The notes under the pieces are model-generated. The model worked only from the letters and a program-made list of their open reading frames with translations, was not told the origin of the DNA and ran no database searches. DNA of 16,182 nucleotides from WS-7 sp035635575 (GTDB lineage Bacteria; Eisenbacteria; RBG-16-71-46; SZUA-252), in NCBI GenBank assembly GCA_035635575.1, contig DASQAV010000022.1, positions 1 to 16,182 of the forward strand. Direction: 5' to 3'. Made by a program: the position numbers and the translations under genes. Every line of letters begins with the position of its first letter. The stretch's first letter is position 1. Below, piece after piece: positions 1-7,825 of this stretch.

Positions 1-1516
1 GCCAGAGCTTCTCGGGAGGAGGCGCGATGCCATAGCTCAGGAACCGCTTCTGGCTCAGCTTCACCCGCCCATCCGGAAGCACGGAAGCGGTCACCAGCGG
101 GACGCCTTCCTGGTCCAGGAAGGTGCTCATCGCGGCCGAGGCATCCTTCCCCGAGGCCTTGGAAAGCGCGCCCCACAGATCCGATCCCACCGCGTTCCCC
201 CACTCGTGCTCCTTGAGGTACGCGATGACGCCGGCGCGGAAGGTCTCCGGCCCCAGCCACTGCTCGAACATTCCGAGCACCGCCTGCCCCTTCTTGTAGG
301 CCAGGTCGTCCGCAGCCTGGAGGAGGTTGTCGAGCGCGGAGACCGGGCGGCGGATGGCGCGCGTCGAGAGGCGCGAGTCGGTGGTCATCGCGCGCTGCGT
401 CTCGCGGAGATCCTTCACGCGCTGGTTGTATTCGGGATAGACCTCGTCCGAGATCTTGTTGCCCATCCATTCCGCGAACGCCTCGTTCAGCCAGAGATCG
501 TCCCACCACGTCATCGTCACGAGGTCGCCGAACCACTGGTGCGCGAACTCGTGCGCCATGTAGACCGAGAGCGTGGAGAGCTGGCTCATGCCCACCGTCT
601 TGGGATCCACGAGCAGCACGTCGTCGCGGAAGGTGACCGCGCCGGCGTTCTCCATGGCGCCCGGCCAGAACTCCGGGACCGCGATCACGTCGAGCTTCTC
701 GTAGGGATACGGACGCCCGAAATAGCGCTCCAGGGCCGCCAGAATGGGCGGAGCCATCTCCGCCGCCTTCTTCGCGAGCGCGGCCTTTCCCTTCACGGTC
801 ACGACATTCCCCGGAATGGACATCCCGGTGATCGGCACCAATTCCAGCGGCCCGGTCGCGATGGCGAGGATGTAGGAGGGAACCGGCTTCGTCTTCTGGA
901 AGACAACGGTTTTCGAGACCTTGCCGGGAATCATGCGCACGATCGGCGTGTTGGAGACGCCCTTGTGGGTCTTGGGCAGCACCAGCGTCAGCTGGTAGGG
1001 AATCTTGAAGGAGGGCTCGTCCCAGCACGGGAATGCCTTGCGCGCGTCATCCGACTCGAACTGCGTGAAGCAGTAGGACTCGCCGCCGGTCTCCATGCGG
1101 TAGATCCCCTGCGCCCGGTTGCTGAAGCTGTTCGTGAACTCGACGTCGAGGGTATAGAGCCCGGGCTTGAGCGGCGTGTGCGTGCGCACGGTGACCTCGG
1201 TCGGCGCCGCCTGCGCGTGCGAGGAAGGCACCACGGCCCCCTTCGCGGTCCGGAGGGTCAGGCTCCGGATCGTGAGGCCCTCGGAATGGAACTGGAAGGA
1301 ATCGACGCTGGTGAGGGCGCGAAGATCGACGTGCGCCGAGCCCGAGTAGGCCTCCTTTCGCGCGTCCAGGTTCAGCTTGAGGCGCTCGTAGGTCGGAAGG
1401 ACGTCGCGGCCAAGCCGTCCCGAGCCCGACGCCAAGGCGGTGCTCGCGGGGAGCCCGAAAACGAGTGCCAGAGCTGCGAACAACGCGGACAGGGCGATGG
1501 CTGGGGCGGGACGCAT
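1..1516 (-). CDS. Secreted M1 family zinc aminopeptidase (3' end cut off)
   Basis: Gluzincin metallopeptidase that removes N-terminal residues from peptides, probably in the periplasm or outside the cell. Only the first 505 codons are in the window; the gene leaves at the left edge reading EKLW. The product has a signal peptide (residues 1-29, hydrophobic core about 6-21, cleavage likely after ALA29). The M1 exopeptidase motif GAMEN is at 286-290, the zinc motif HEFAH at 322-326 (H322, E323, H326), and the third zinc ligand E345 lies in WLNEAFAEW. A later AYKKG segment carries the usual catalytic Tyr. All catalytic residues are therefore present. The start ATG (1514-1516) has a strong AGGAGG ribosome site a few bases upstream. 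It is divergent from the secreted gene starting at 1647. What is missing is the C-terminal helical region, about 100-350 residues in the family. Confidence 0.93.
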   Translation of the reverse strand, partial: MRPAPAIALSALFAALALVFGLPASTALASGSGRLGRDVLPTYERLKLNLDARKEAYSGSAHVDLRALTSVDSFQFHSEGLTIRSLTLRTAKGAVVPSSHAQAAPTEVTVRTHTPLKPGLYTLDVEFTNSFSNRAQGIYRMETGGESYCFTQFESDDARKAFPCWDEPSFKIPYQLTLVLPKTHKGVSNTPIVRMIPGKVSKTVVFQKTKPVPSYILAIATGPLELVPITGMSIPGNVVTVKGKAALAKKAAEMAPPILAALERYFGRPYPYEKLDVIAVPEFWPGAMENAGAVTFRDDVLLVDPKTVGMSQLSTLSVYMAHEFAHQWFGDLVTMTWWDDLWLNEAFAEWMGNKISDEVYPEYNQRVKDLRETQRAMTTDSRLSTRAIRRPVSALDNLLQAADDLAYKKGQAVLGMFEQWLGPETFRAGVIAYLKEHEWGNAVGSDLWGALSKASGKDASAAMSTFLDQEGVPLVTASVLPDGRVKLSQKRFLSYGIAPPPEKLW

Positions 1517-1554
1517 GGATCCTCCTGGAAGGACAGCCGGCGTCATTGAGTGGT

Positions 1555-1585
1555 TTGGAAATGGAAATCGCGGTGGTAGTATAGA
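1555..1585 (+). promoter_or_regulatory. Possible sigma70-like promoter in the divergent gap
   Basis: The 130-bp gap between the divergent aminopeptidase and the secreted protein contains TTGGAA (1555-1560). It is followed either by TAGTAT (1577-1582, spacing 16) or by TATAGA (1580-1585, spacing 19). This is the most AT-rich patch near this start and suits transcription of the gene at 1647. It is a match by eye only, and promoter consensus in this lineage is not known to me. Confidence 0.25.
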
Positions 1586-1646
1586 CAGGTTCTCCCCCCC
1601 AGCGCGAGCCATGAGGCCGGACATCCTTCCCCGGGAGATCAGGGCC

Positions 1647-3584
1647 ATGACGCCCATGAGATTCGGAACCCGATTCCTTCGCGCCCTTCGGCGCGCGATC
1701 GTTCCCCTCGCCCTTCTCTTCGGCACGGCGTCACCCGCGTGGGCGGTGTTGGACAAGGTGGTCATCTTCCCCGCGACCCCCACGCCCTGCGATACCATCA
1801 TCGCCAGAGTGACGGGTACGCTCCCGAGCACCTGCTACGAAATCATAGGCGCGTCGGTCCGCGGGCCCGATCCCATCCCCTGCATGCGGCCCGGCCCCTG
1901 CCCTTCGCAATTCCATATCGACATCATCGTCAGGGAGCCCAACCCGGACATCTTGCCGCCCTGCGCGATCAGCCCGCCCTATGAGCGGACCTTCGATCTC
2001 CCGGTCTTCACGGCGGGCGAGTACACGGTGATCACGCACGAGCGTGTCGTCCCGTTTTCCGTGACCGATTCCATCGTGAGCGAGAGCTTCCTCACGACTA
2101 CCTTCGTCGCGCGGCCCGACTCGGTCTGCCCGCCGGTCCAGGGTTGCTACCTCCTCGATCTCGCCGGGGATCGGCCCCCCGGTCCGCTCTGCCTGGTGAC
2201 CACAGCCCCTGGCGGAACCGCGTGCCTGAACCTCGTGCTGCAGAACCAGAACCCGGTAGCCGGGCTTCAGACCACGCTCCAGATCTCGGACTTCACGAAG
2301 CCGCTCCCTGGGCTCCCCATCCTTTCCATCCCCGTCGCATCGGTCCAACCGGTCGGCCGCGCCGCCGGGTTCCAGGTCTCGCACACGGAGGAGGGTGGGA
2401 AAACGAAGCTCATCCTCTACTCGACGTCGGGGGCTACCATCGAGCCCGGCTTTGGACCGGTGGTGCGGATCTGCTACGCGATTCCGCCCGAACCGGTTCC
2501 ATCGACGCTGCGGGTGGATATGGGGGAGACGATCGTCGCCGATTCTCTGGGCAACGGAGTTCCTCCGTGCCCGACCGTGGCTACCGGTTTCACGGACCTC
2601 CGCCTCCCGAACATCTGCATCGAGAAACCTGGTTGCGACCTGAACGGGGACGGCGTCTCCGACGTGCTGGACATCATCCGGCTGGTCCGTTGCGCTTTGG
2701 CCTCCATGAGAGATTCGAATTCAACCTGCCCTGACTCCACCGCGTCGCGCGCCGACTGCAACGGCGATGGCTCCATCGACATACGTGACGTGGTCTGCTG
2801 CGTGCGCAAAATCGTAGGCGCGATGGGTCCAACCCCGACACCGATCATCACGACGTCGCTGGCGAGATCCGAGAGCGTGAATGGTGAAACCACGATCGGA
2901 TTCGACGACGGGCCCTTCTGGACGAGTGAGACCGAGGGTGTCGCGATGATTCGGATCAACGCTGCCCACGATTTCGGCGGAATGCAGTTCTCGGTCGATC
3001 CTGGCGGCGCTCCGTTCCGCATCGGCGGCATGATCCTCGAAGGAATGAGCGCGCGCGCGGGCGTAGACGTCCAACTCGAGGGTGCGGTCGATGCATTGGG
3101 AGTGGCGCACGGCGTGGTGTTCGGAATCGGGCCGAGATCCCGCCAGGCTCAATCGATCGGCGTCATCCTGACGCTGTCACGCAAGCTTTCGGGTGGAAAC
3201 GCCGATCCGCTTCGTCTGATCGACCTCAGGGCGGGAGACGCTTCAGGAACCCCTGCTCCGGTCTCGAGCTTCAATCCGACGCTCGAGCTAGCGAACTCTG
3301 TTGTGGCGGCGCCAACGCTTCTCAAGGCACGTCCCAATCCTTCCGCCGGCGGCACCGAGATCGGATTCGTGCTGCCCGTAGAGGCGCGTGTGAGCCTTCG
3401 GGTCTATGACGTATCCGGAAGGCTCGTGCGTACGCTGGTGGATGGGCCCCGCACCCCGGGCGTCCACAGAGTCCAGTGGGATGGCACCGATACCCGGGGC
3501 CGGACGGCGCGGTCGGGGATCTACTTCGCGAGATTCGAGGCGGGCTCGGTCAAGCGTTCGGAACGCATTCTCTTGATGCGATAA
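1647..3584 (+). CDS. Secreted cohesin-like/dockerin-like protein with FlgD-like C-terminal domain
   Basis: Large exported protein of 645 residues; function unknown. The start at 1647 gives a clean signal peptide: basic RFGTRFLRALRR, a hydrophobic stretch, then AWA with cleavage after A33. Upstream in-frame ATGs at 1440 and 1611 would bury this signal, and 1440 overlaps the aminopeptidase. A Cys-rich Ig-like region covers about 34-180. Residues 190-315 look like a cohesin fold (LNLVLQNQNPVAGLQTTLQI and later GPVVRICY). Two dockerin type I-like calcium loops follow, DLNGDG (331-336) and CNGDGSID (371-378). Next is a PTPTP linker, a second possible cohesin-like domain (about 402-545), and a terminal FlgD-like Ig domain (558-645: PNPSAGGTEIGF, VYDVSGRLVRTL, WDGTD, SGIYFARF). 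In FCB bacteria that tail is often a type IX secretion sorting signal or a surface anchor. The cohesin calls come from pattern only; the dockerin and FlgD calls are firmer. Confidence 0.85.
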   Translation: MTPMRFGTRFLRALRRAIVPLALLFGTASPAWAVLDKVVIFPATPTPCDTIIARVTGTLPSTCYEIIGASVRGPDPIPCMRPGPCPSQFHIDIIVREPNPDILPPCAISPPYERTFDLPVFTAGEYTVITHERVVPFSVTDSIVSESFLTTTFVARPDSVCPPVQGCYLLDLAGDRPPGPLCLVTTAPGGTACLNLVLQNQNPVAGLQTTLQISDFTKPLPGLPILSIPVASVQPVGRAAGFQVSHTEEGGKTKLILYSTSGATIEPGFGPVVRICYAIPPEPVPSTLRVDMGETIVADSLGNGVPPCPTVATGFTDLRLPNICIEKPGCDLNGDGVSDVLDIIRLVRCALASMRDSNSTCPDSTASRADCNGDGSIDIRDVVCCVRKIVGAMGPTPTPIITTSLARSESVNGETTIGFDDGPFWTSETEGVAMIRINAAHDFGGMQFSVDPGGAPFRIGGMILEGMSARAGVDVQLEGAVDALGVAHGVVFGIGPRSRQAQSIGVILTLSRKLSGGNADPLRLIDLRAGDASGTPAPVSSFNPTLELANSVVAAPTLLKARPNPSAGGTEIGFVLPVEARVSLRVYDVSGRLVRTLVDGPRTPGVHRVQWDGTDTRGRTARSGIYFARFEAGSVKRSERILLMR

Positions 3585-3592
3585 TCCGGGGC

Positions 3593-3673
3593 ATGGAGTC
3601 GACCGACCCCATCATTCAGTACCTGAGGTACATCCTCCTCATGCTCGCGCCGCTCTGGATGCTGGGCTGCTGA
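3593..3673 (+). CDS. Possible 26-residue single-pass membrane peptide
   Basis: ATG at 3593 opens a 26-codon frame ending in TGA at 3671-3673, just 8 bases after the stop of the secreted protein and 6 bases before the end of the convergent oxidoreductase gene. The peptide begins MESTDPIIQYLRY and continues as one hydrophobic run of leucine, methionine and alanine ending LGC. That would make a single transmembrane helix with an acidic N-terminus. The ribosome site is poor (a GGGG run next to the ATG). It could be a genuine small membrane protein co-transcribed with the upstream gene, or chance. I recognise no family. Confidence 0.25.
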   Translation: MESTDPIIQYLRYILLMLAPLWMLGC

Positions 3674-3679
3674 GCGGTG

Positions 3680-4744
3680 CTAGCTGCGGAGGGTCTCCCA
3701 GGCTCCGGATGAGTCACTGAGGCGGGCGGCGTCCAGCACCCTCTGGACCTCCACCGCGTCACGGAAGGTGGGGCTCGGCGGCTTCCCCTCCTGAATCGCC
3801 GCGCGAATCATCTCCACCTTCACGAGAAAGGGCGCCAGGAGCGGCATCTCGGGCGTCGGCTCGATCCTGAGATCCTCCGGAATCGCGACCTCCTCGTAGG
3901 AGCCGTCCGGCTTCGGCCGCCCCAAGCGGTATCCGTCCAGCACGGTCATCGAGTCGGTCGATCCGTACGCCTCCATGCTCCCGCCGCGCACCTGCGCGGC
4001 GCCGAAGAGATCCAGGATCCCTCGCGCGCCGCTCTCGAACTGGACGATCAGCGTGAAGGTGTCGTCGGCGGTGATCTTGCGAAACTCGGGATGCTGATCC
4101 GCATACTCCGCCGCCACCGTCCGCAGAGCGCAGGAGACGCGCCGGATCGGCCCGCCCCAGAGGATCAGCTGATCGATGTGATGCGAGCCGAGCGCTCCCA
4201 GATATCCTCCTCCGCGCTCCTTCTCCGTAAGCCACGTGAGCCGCCGGGTGGGATTTCGCGCCCAGCCCGGGATCCGGTCTTGAATCAGGACGTGCTCCAG
4301 CCGTCCCAACCCGCCTTCATGGATCTTTCGCGTGAGCGTCTCGCGGGCGGGATAGTGGCGGAACTCGTGGTTCACGACATGAACCACACCCTTGGATTCG
4401 GCGAGCGCCGCGAGCTCGCGCGCCTGCGCGGCGTTCGTCGCGAACGGCTTCTCGCAGAGGACGTGGCGCCCTCGCTCGAGCGCCGCGCGGGCCATCGGAT
4501 AATGCAGGTCCACGGGCGTGGCGATCGAGACCAGGTCCGCGTCGACCTCCTCGAGCATCCGCTTCCAGTCGTCGGTCGCGTACGGGATCGAGAACTCCGC
4601 GGCGACGCGCTTTGCGTTCTCGAGGGTTCCGCTCGCGACCCCCGCCAGAGCGAACGCCGGGTTCCGGGCGAAGCCGGGGGCGTGGACGATCGAGCCGAAA
4701 CCGGTCCCGATGAGGAGAACGCGGATGGGAGCGCGCGTGGACAT
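3680..4744 (-). CDS. Gfo/Idh/MocA family NAD(P)-dependent oxidoreductase
   Basis: Predicted cytosolic dehydrogenase of the glucose-fructose oxidoreductase/inositol dehydrogenase family, 354 residues, a normal length. Members oxidise or reduce sugars, inositols and related polyols with NAD(P). An N-terminal Rossmann fold has the nucleotide loop GTGFGS (13-18). The family motif CEKPF (97-101) contains the usual catalytic Lys99. GSHHIDQ (186-192) carries the His/Asp pair used for proton transfer. The C-terminal half is the alpha/beta dimerisation domain. I chose the ATG at 4744: earlier in-frame starts up to 4966 would overlap the divergent FAD gene and add a non-family N-terminus. There is no clear ribosome site, so it may be leaderless or weakly translated. 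Substrate cannot be told from sequence; the beta-glucosidase two genes away hints at sugars. Confidence 0.9.
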   Translation of the reverse strand: MSTRAPIRVLLIGTGFGSIVHAPGFARNPAFALAGVASGTLENAKRVAAEFSIPYATDDWKRMLEEVDADLVSIATPVDLHYPMARAALERGRHVLCEKPFATNAAQARELAALAESKGVVHVVNHEFRHYPARETLTRKIHEGGLGRLEHVLIQDRIPGWARNPTRRLTWLTEKERGGGYLGALGSHHIDQLILWGGPIRRVSCALRTVAAEYADQHPEFRKITADDTFTLIVQFESGARGILDLFGAAQVRGGSMEAYGSTDSMTVLDGYRLGRPKPDGSYEEVAIPEDLRIEPTPEMPLLAPFLVKVEMIRAAIQEGKPPSPTFRDAVEVQRVLDAARLSDSSGAWETLRS

Positions 4745-4814
4745 GAGGCGCGCATCATACGATAATGGCCCGCCAGCGACCCGGCCATCCCATGGAGACC
4801 TCTTCGACCACAGC

Positions 4815-6245
4815 ATGAATCCACACGAGACGCCCCGCGTCGCCATCGTCGGCGCCGGGTTCACGGGCTCGCTCACGGCCGCCCATCTTTTGCGGAACGC
4901 GGCGCGGCCGTTCGAGGTCTGCCTGATCGAGCGGCATCCTCCCTTCGGTCCCGGAACCGCCTTCAAGGCTCCGCTGCCCTGCCACCTCCTGAACGTCCCG
5001 GCGGTGAGGATGAGCGCCTATCCCGACGGGCCCCAGCACCTCATGAAGTGGCTGACCGAGCGGGCCTCGGGACCCGATCCGGGGTTCGAGGCCGGCTCGG
5101 GCCTGGAGGCGGCCTTCCTGCCGCGGCGGCTCTACGGCGAATACGTCGAGCACACGCTCGCCGAAGCTGCCCAGGGCTCGCGCGCGCGCCTCACGAGGAT
5201 CGCGGGGGAGGCGGTCTCCATCGAGTCCGACGCCGGGGGTACGCGGCCCCGGATCCAGCTGCGCGACGGCTCGACGATCGCGGCCCAGTGCGCCGTCCTG
5301 GCGCTTGGAAACTTCCCGCCCGTGGATCCCATCGGGAACGGCTCCGCTGTCGCCTCGATACGCTATGCCACGGATCCATGGGACGAGCGAGCGCTCGAGG
5401 GGCTGGAGGCACAGGACACGGTGCTCACGATCGGGTCGAATCTCACGATGGTCGACATCGCCCTGGCCCTCGATCACCGGGGCCACCGCGGACCCATCGT
5501 CGCGGTCTCGAGACACGGGCTGCTCCCGCAGCCCCATCGGAAGAGCCTCCTTCCCTCCTGGTCCTCGCGGGTCGAGGGGAGAACCGGAAGCCCTCGCGAG
5601 CTCCTTCGCGCGATCCGCGAGGACGTGACCCTGGCCAGCGCGGGCGGGCTGGACTGGCGCCCCGTCGTGGACTCCATCCGGCCCAGGATCGTCTCGATCT
5701 GGACTTCCTGGTCGGAGCGCGAGCGCGGACGGTTCCTGCGCCATGCGCGCGCGTACTGGGAAATCCACAGGCACCGCATGGCCCCGGAGAACGCCAGAGT
5801 CATCGGGTCCCTTCTCGAGTCGGGCCGGCTGCGCGTGATCGCGGGGAGGATCGCCGGAATGAGCGCGGGCAAAGACCAGATCGAGGTGCGCGTCAACCGG
5901 CGTGGGTCAAGGGTCTTGGAGACCATCCGCGCGGCGCGCGTCGTGAACTGCACCGGTCCCGGGACGGACCTGCGCCGGACGAAGGATCCTCTGGTTCAGG
6001 ATCTCCTGACGCGCCGTCTCGCCCGGCCGGGTCCTCTGGGGCTCGGCTTCGATACGGACCGGGACGGAGCGCTGGTCGGCGCCGACGGGCGCCCCTCCCT
6101 CTCGCTCTTCACCCTGGGCCCACTCCTCAAGGGCAGGGACTGGGAAACCACCGCGATCCCGGAAATCCGCATGCAGACCGAGGCGCTGGCGATTTGCCTC
6201 GCACGCCGTTTCGTGACCCCGGAGGCGCATGGCGGGTCGATCTAA
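4815..6245 (+). CDS. FAD/NAD(P)-binding protein, COG4529-like
   Basis: Predicted flavoprotein of 476 residues. An N-terminal dinucleotide-binding fold has VAIVGAGFTG (9-18), with the acidic end of the second strand in CLIER. It is followed by the family-typical segment LPCHLLNVPAVRMSAYP, then a second Rossmann-like stretch (VLTIGSNLTMVDIALAL). The C-terminal part includes VVNCTGPGTDLRR and ends with a GLGFDTD...LFTLGPLLKG region. This layout matches uncharacterised FAD-NAD(P)-binding proteins (PF13454/COG4529), whose substrates are generally unknown. The ATG at 4815 keeps the glycine-rich loop near the N-terminus; the ribosome site is weak (GGAGA about 15 bases upstream). It is divergent from the Gfo/Idh/MocA gene across a 70-bp gap, and its last 17 bases overlap the beta-glucosidase start, so the two are very likely co-transcribed. 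No substrate is proposed. Confidence 0.85.
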   Translation: MNPHETPRVAIVGAGFTGSLTAAHLLRNAARPFEVCLIERHPPFGPGTAFKAPLPCHLLNVPAVRMSAYPDGPQHLMKWLTERASGPDPGFEAGSGLEAAFLPRRLYGEYVEHTLAEAAQGSRARLTRIAGEAVSIESDAGGTRPRIQLRDGSTIAAQCAVLALGNFPPVDPIGNGSAVASIRYATDPWDERALEGLEAQDTVLTIGSNLTMVDIALALDHRGHRGPIVAVSRHGLLPQPHRKSLLPSWSSRVEGRTGSPRELLRAIREDVTLASAGGLDWRPVVDSIRPRIVSIWTSWSERERGRFLRHARAYWEIHRHRMAPENARVIGSLLESGRLRVIAGRIAGMSAGKDQIEVRVNRRGSRVLETIRAARVVNCTGPGTDLRRTKDPLVQDLLTRRLARPGPLGLGFDTDRDGALVGADGRPSLSLFTLGPLLKGRDWETTAIPEIRMQTEALAICLARRFVTPEAHGGSI

Positions 6246-7512
6246 CCTCACGCCGTTCCTCTGGGGCGCGGCCACCTCCGCGCATCAGGTGGAGGGCGGA
6301 AACGACCGGAACGACTGGTGGGACTGGGAGCAGCTCCCCGGAAAGATCCGGAACGGCGACCGGTCCGGCGCGGCGTGCCTCCACTGGGAGCGCTACGAAG
6401 AGGACCTGGACCTCCTCCGCTCGATCGGCCTCGGCGCGTACCGTTTCTCGATCGAGTGGAGCCGGATCGAGCCCGAGCCGGGTCGCTACGACGAAGCGGC
6501 GATCGACCACTATCGGAAGGTCCTTCTCGCATGCCGCGCGCGCGGCATCACCCCGATGGTCACCCTCCACCACTTCACCAATCCGCGATGGTTCTCGGCG
6601 CTCGGCGGATGGGAGATCGAGAAGAACATTCCCCACTTCGTGCGCTTCGCGGGGCTCGCCGGCGAGCGCTACGGCGATCTGGTGGACCTCTGGATCACGA
6701 TCAACGAGCCCGAGGTGCTGGCGTTCCGCGCCTACGATGAAGGCGCCTGGCCACCGGGGGTGAAGGATCGCTCCCGCGCGCTCGTCGTCATCGCGAACCT
6801 CCTCGAGGCGCACGGGCTCGCCTCCGCCGCGCTGCGGCAGACCGATCGCGTCGACGCGGACGGGGACGGCAAACCTGCGCTCATCGGTGTCGCGAAGCAC
6901 TGGGTCCTGCTCGAGCCGCTCCACTCCTGGTTCCCTCTCGAGCGCATTTCGGCCGCGATCCAGAACGGCGTGTTCAACCTCGCGGTCGCGCGAGCGCTCA
7001 GCGGCCACGACATCGAGCTCTCAATCCCGGGCGCGCGCTCCGTGCGGCGGCGAGTTGAGGCGCTGCGGGGATCTTCGGATTTCATCGGCGTGAACTACTA
7101 CGCGCGGTGGATGGTGAGTTTCTTCGGCAAGGAGCCGAGGGTCGCGCGGCGGGGGGCCGAGGTCAGCGATCTGGGATGGGAGTTCTATCCCCAGGGACTG
7201 GAGAAGGCGCTGGTGGGCTGCGCCTCCCTGGGTCTCCCACTCTATGTCACCGAGAACGGAATCGCGGACGCCGCGGACCGCCTCCGCCCGGCGTTCCTCC
7301 GCGAGAGCCTGGCCGCGATGGATCGCGCGCGTGCGCGGGGCGCGGACGTGCGGGGTTACTTCCACTGGTCGCTTCTCGACAACTTCGAATGGAACGACGG
7401 CTTTCACGGGAAATTCGGTCTCTGCAAGGTCGACTTCGAGAAAGTGGATCTCCCCCGCATCCCTCGGCTCAGCGCTCACGTGTTCGCCGAGGAGATCGGC
7501 CGCCGCCGATAG
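6229..7512 (+). CDS. Glycoside hydrolase family 1 beta-glucosidase
   Basis: Retaining beta-glycosidase, 427 residues, cytosolic as there is no signal peptide. It cleaves terminal beta-linked glucose or related sugars. Family marks in order: SAHQVEG with sugar-binding Q20; TLHHF (H115); acid/base E160 in TINEP; NYYARW; nucleophile E342 in VTENG; and FHWSLLDNFEWNDGF, where W380, E387 and W388 line the sugar site. The E387 in NFEW is typical of enzymes acting on non-phosphorylated sugars and differs from the 6-phospho-beta-glucosidase pattern. All catalytic residues are intact, and the length is a little below the usual 440-480. The start overlaps the end of the FAD protein, with GGAGG three bases upstream of the ATG. 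No transporter is next to it. Confidence 0.95.
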   Translation: MAGRSNLTPFLWGAATSAHQVEGGNDRNDWWDWEQLPGKIRNGDRSGAACLHWERYEEDLDLLRSIGLGAYRFSIEWSRIEPEPGRYDEAAIDHYRKVLLACRARGITPMVTLHHFTNPRWFSALGGWEIEKNIPHFVRFAGLAGERYGDLVDLWITINEPEVLAFRAYDEGAWPPGVKDRSRALVVIANLLEAHGLASAALRQTDRVDADGDGKPALIGVAKHWVLLEPLHSWFPLERISAAIQNGVFNLAVARALSGHDIELSIPGARSVRRRVEALRGSSDFIGVNYYARWMVSFFGKEPRVARRGAEVSDLGWEFYPQGLEKALVGCASLGLPLYVTENGIADAADRLRPAFLRESLAAMDRARARGADVRGYFHWSLLDNFEWNDGFHGKFGLCKVDFEKVDLPRIPRLSAHVFAEEIGRRR

Positions 7513-7705
7513 GTGGCCAGCCGGGATTTACATTCGCACCCCCCTCGAATCGGCTCTTTCGGTACCGGGGAAAACCCCTACAAGTCTCTCGCGCGCCTCG
7601 TTACCACCCGCCGTTCCAAGCCTTTGAGATGACAGCGTTGAGGAGTCGGGGGCGGCACGAGGGATGCAACCCATTGGGCCGCGATGGGGGCGAATCGTAC
7701 GGACC

Positions 7706-7744
7706 ATGGAAGAACCACGCTACAACAAGGAGCTGTTCTCATGA
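7706..7744 (+). CDS. Possible 12-codon leader peptide
   Basis: ATG at 7706 opens MEEPRYNKELFS and stops at TGA 7742-7744. The stop overlaps a second ATG at 7741 (ATGA), which has AAGGAG (7727-7732) at good spacing and would start a 46-codon frame running through the terminator hairpin. Closely coupled short frames just before a terminator resemble attenuator leaders. However, no ribosome site is evident ahead of 7706 and no run of one amino acid codon is seen. Chance is a real alternative. Confidence 0.2.
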   Translation: MEEPRYNKELFS

Positions 7745-7756
7745 GACTGCCAGCGG

Positions 7757-7790
7757 AGAGAGGGGTTCGATTCAATCGGACCCCTCTTTT
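7757..7790 (+). terminator. Intrinsic terminator
   Basis: Stem AGAGGGGT (7759-7766) pairs perfectly with ACCCCTCT (7780-7787). Inside it a T-G wobble and CGAT/ATCG extend the stem to a TCA loop, giving about 13 pairs, followed by a short T run and a pyrimidine-rich tail. It points rightward. It lies 245 bases after the beta-glucosidase and about 215 before the next gene, so it may end the upstream transcript, a small RNA, or act as an attenuator for the gene at 8005. Confidence 0.75.
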
Positions 7791-7808
7791 CCCTTCCCGG
7801 CTCCAAAG

Positions 7809-7825
7809 TGTGACGGGGAGTCACA
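7809..7825. repeat. Perfect inverted repeat, possible operator
   Basis: TGTGAC-GGGGA-GTCACA, six-base perfect arms around a five-base centre, about 180 bases upstream of the gene at 8005. The TGTGA/TCACA halves resemble a CRP/FNR-family site, but their spacing is 7 and not the 6 of the CRP consensus. It could equally be a small RNA hairpin. Confidence 0.3.

Noticed and set aside
206..1549. 447-codon open frame on the plus strand
   Set aside because: It lies opposite the M1 aminopeptidase, whose zinc motif, GAMEN box and signal peptide read cleanly on the minus strand.
4745..4966. Longer N-terminus for the Gfo/Idh/MocA gene
   Set aside because: It would overlap the divergent flavoprotein start and place 74 non-family residues before the Rossmann loop.
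5048..6763. 571-codon open frame on the plus strand
   Set aside because: It overlaps two recognised genes in another frame and has no domain; Arg/Pro/Gly-rich shadow translation.
7560..7800. tmRNA, RNase P RNA, SRP RNA or T-box in the gap
   Set aside because: Their hallmark sequences (tRNA-like ends with a tag frame, GAGGAAAGTCC-type core, SRP tetraloop core, T-box GGTGG) were not seen.
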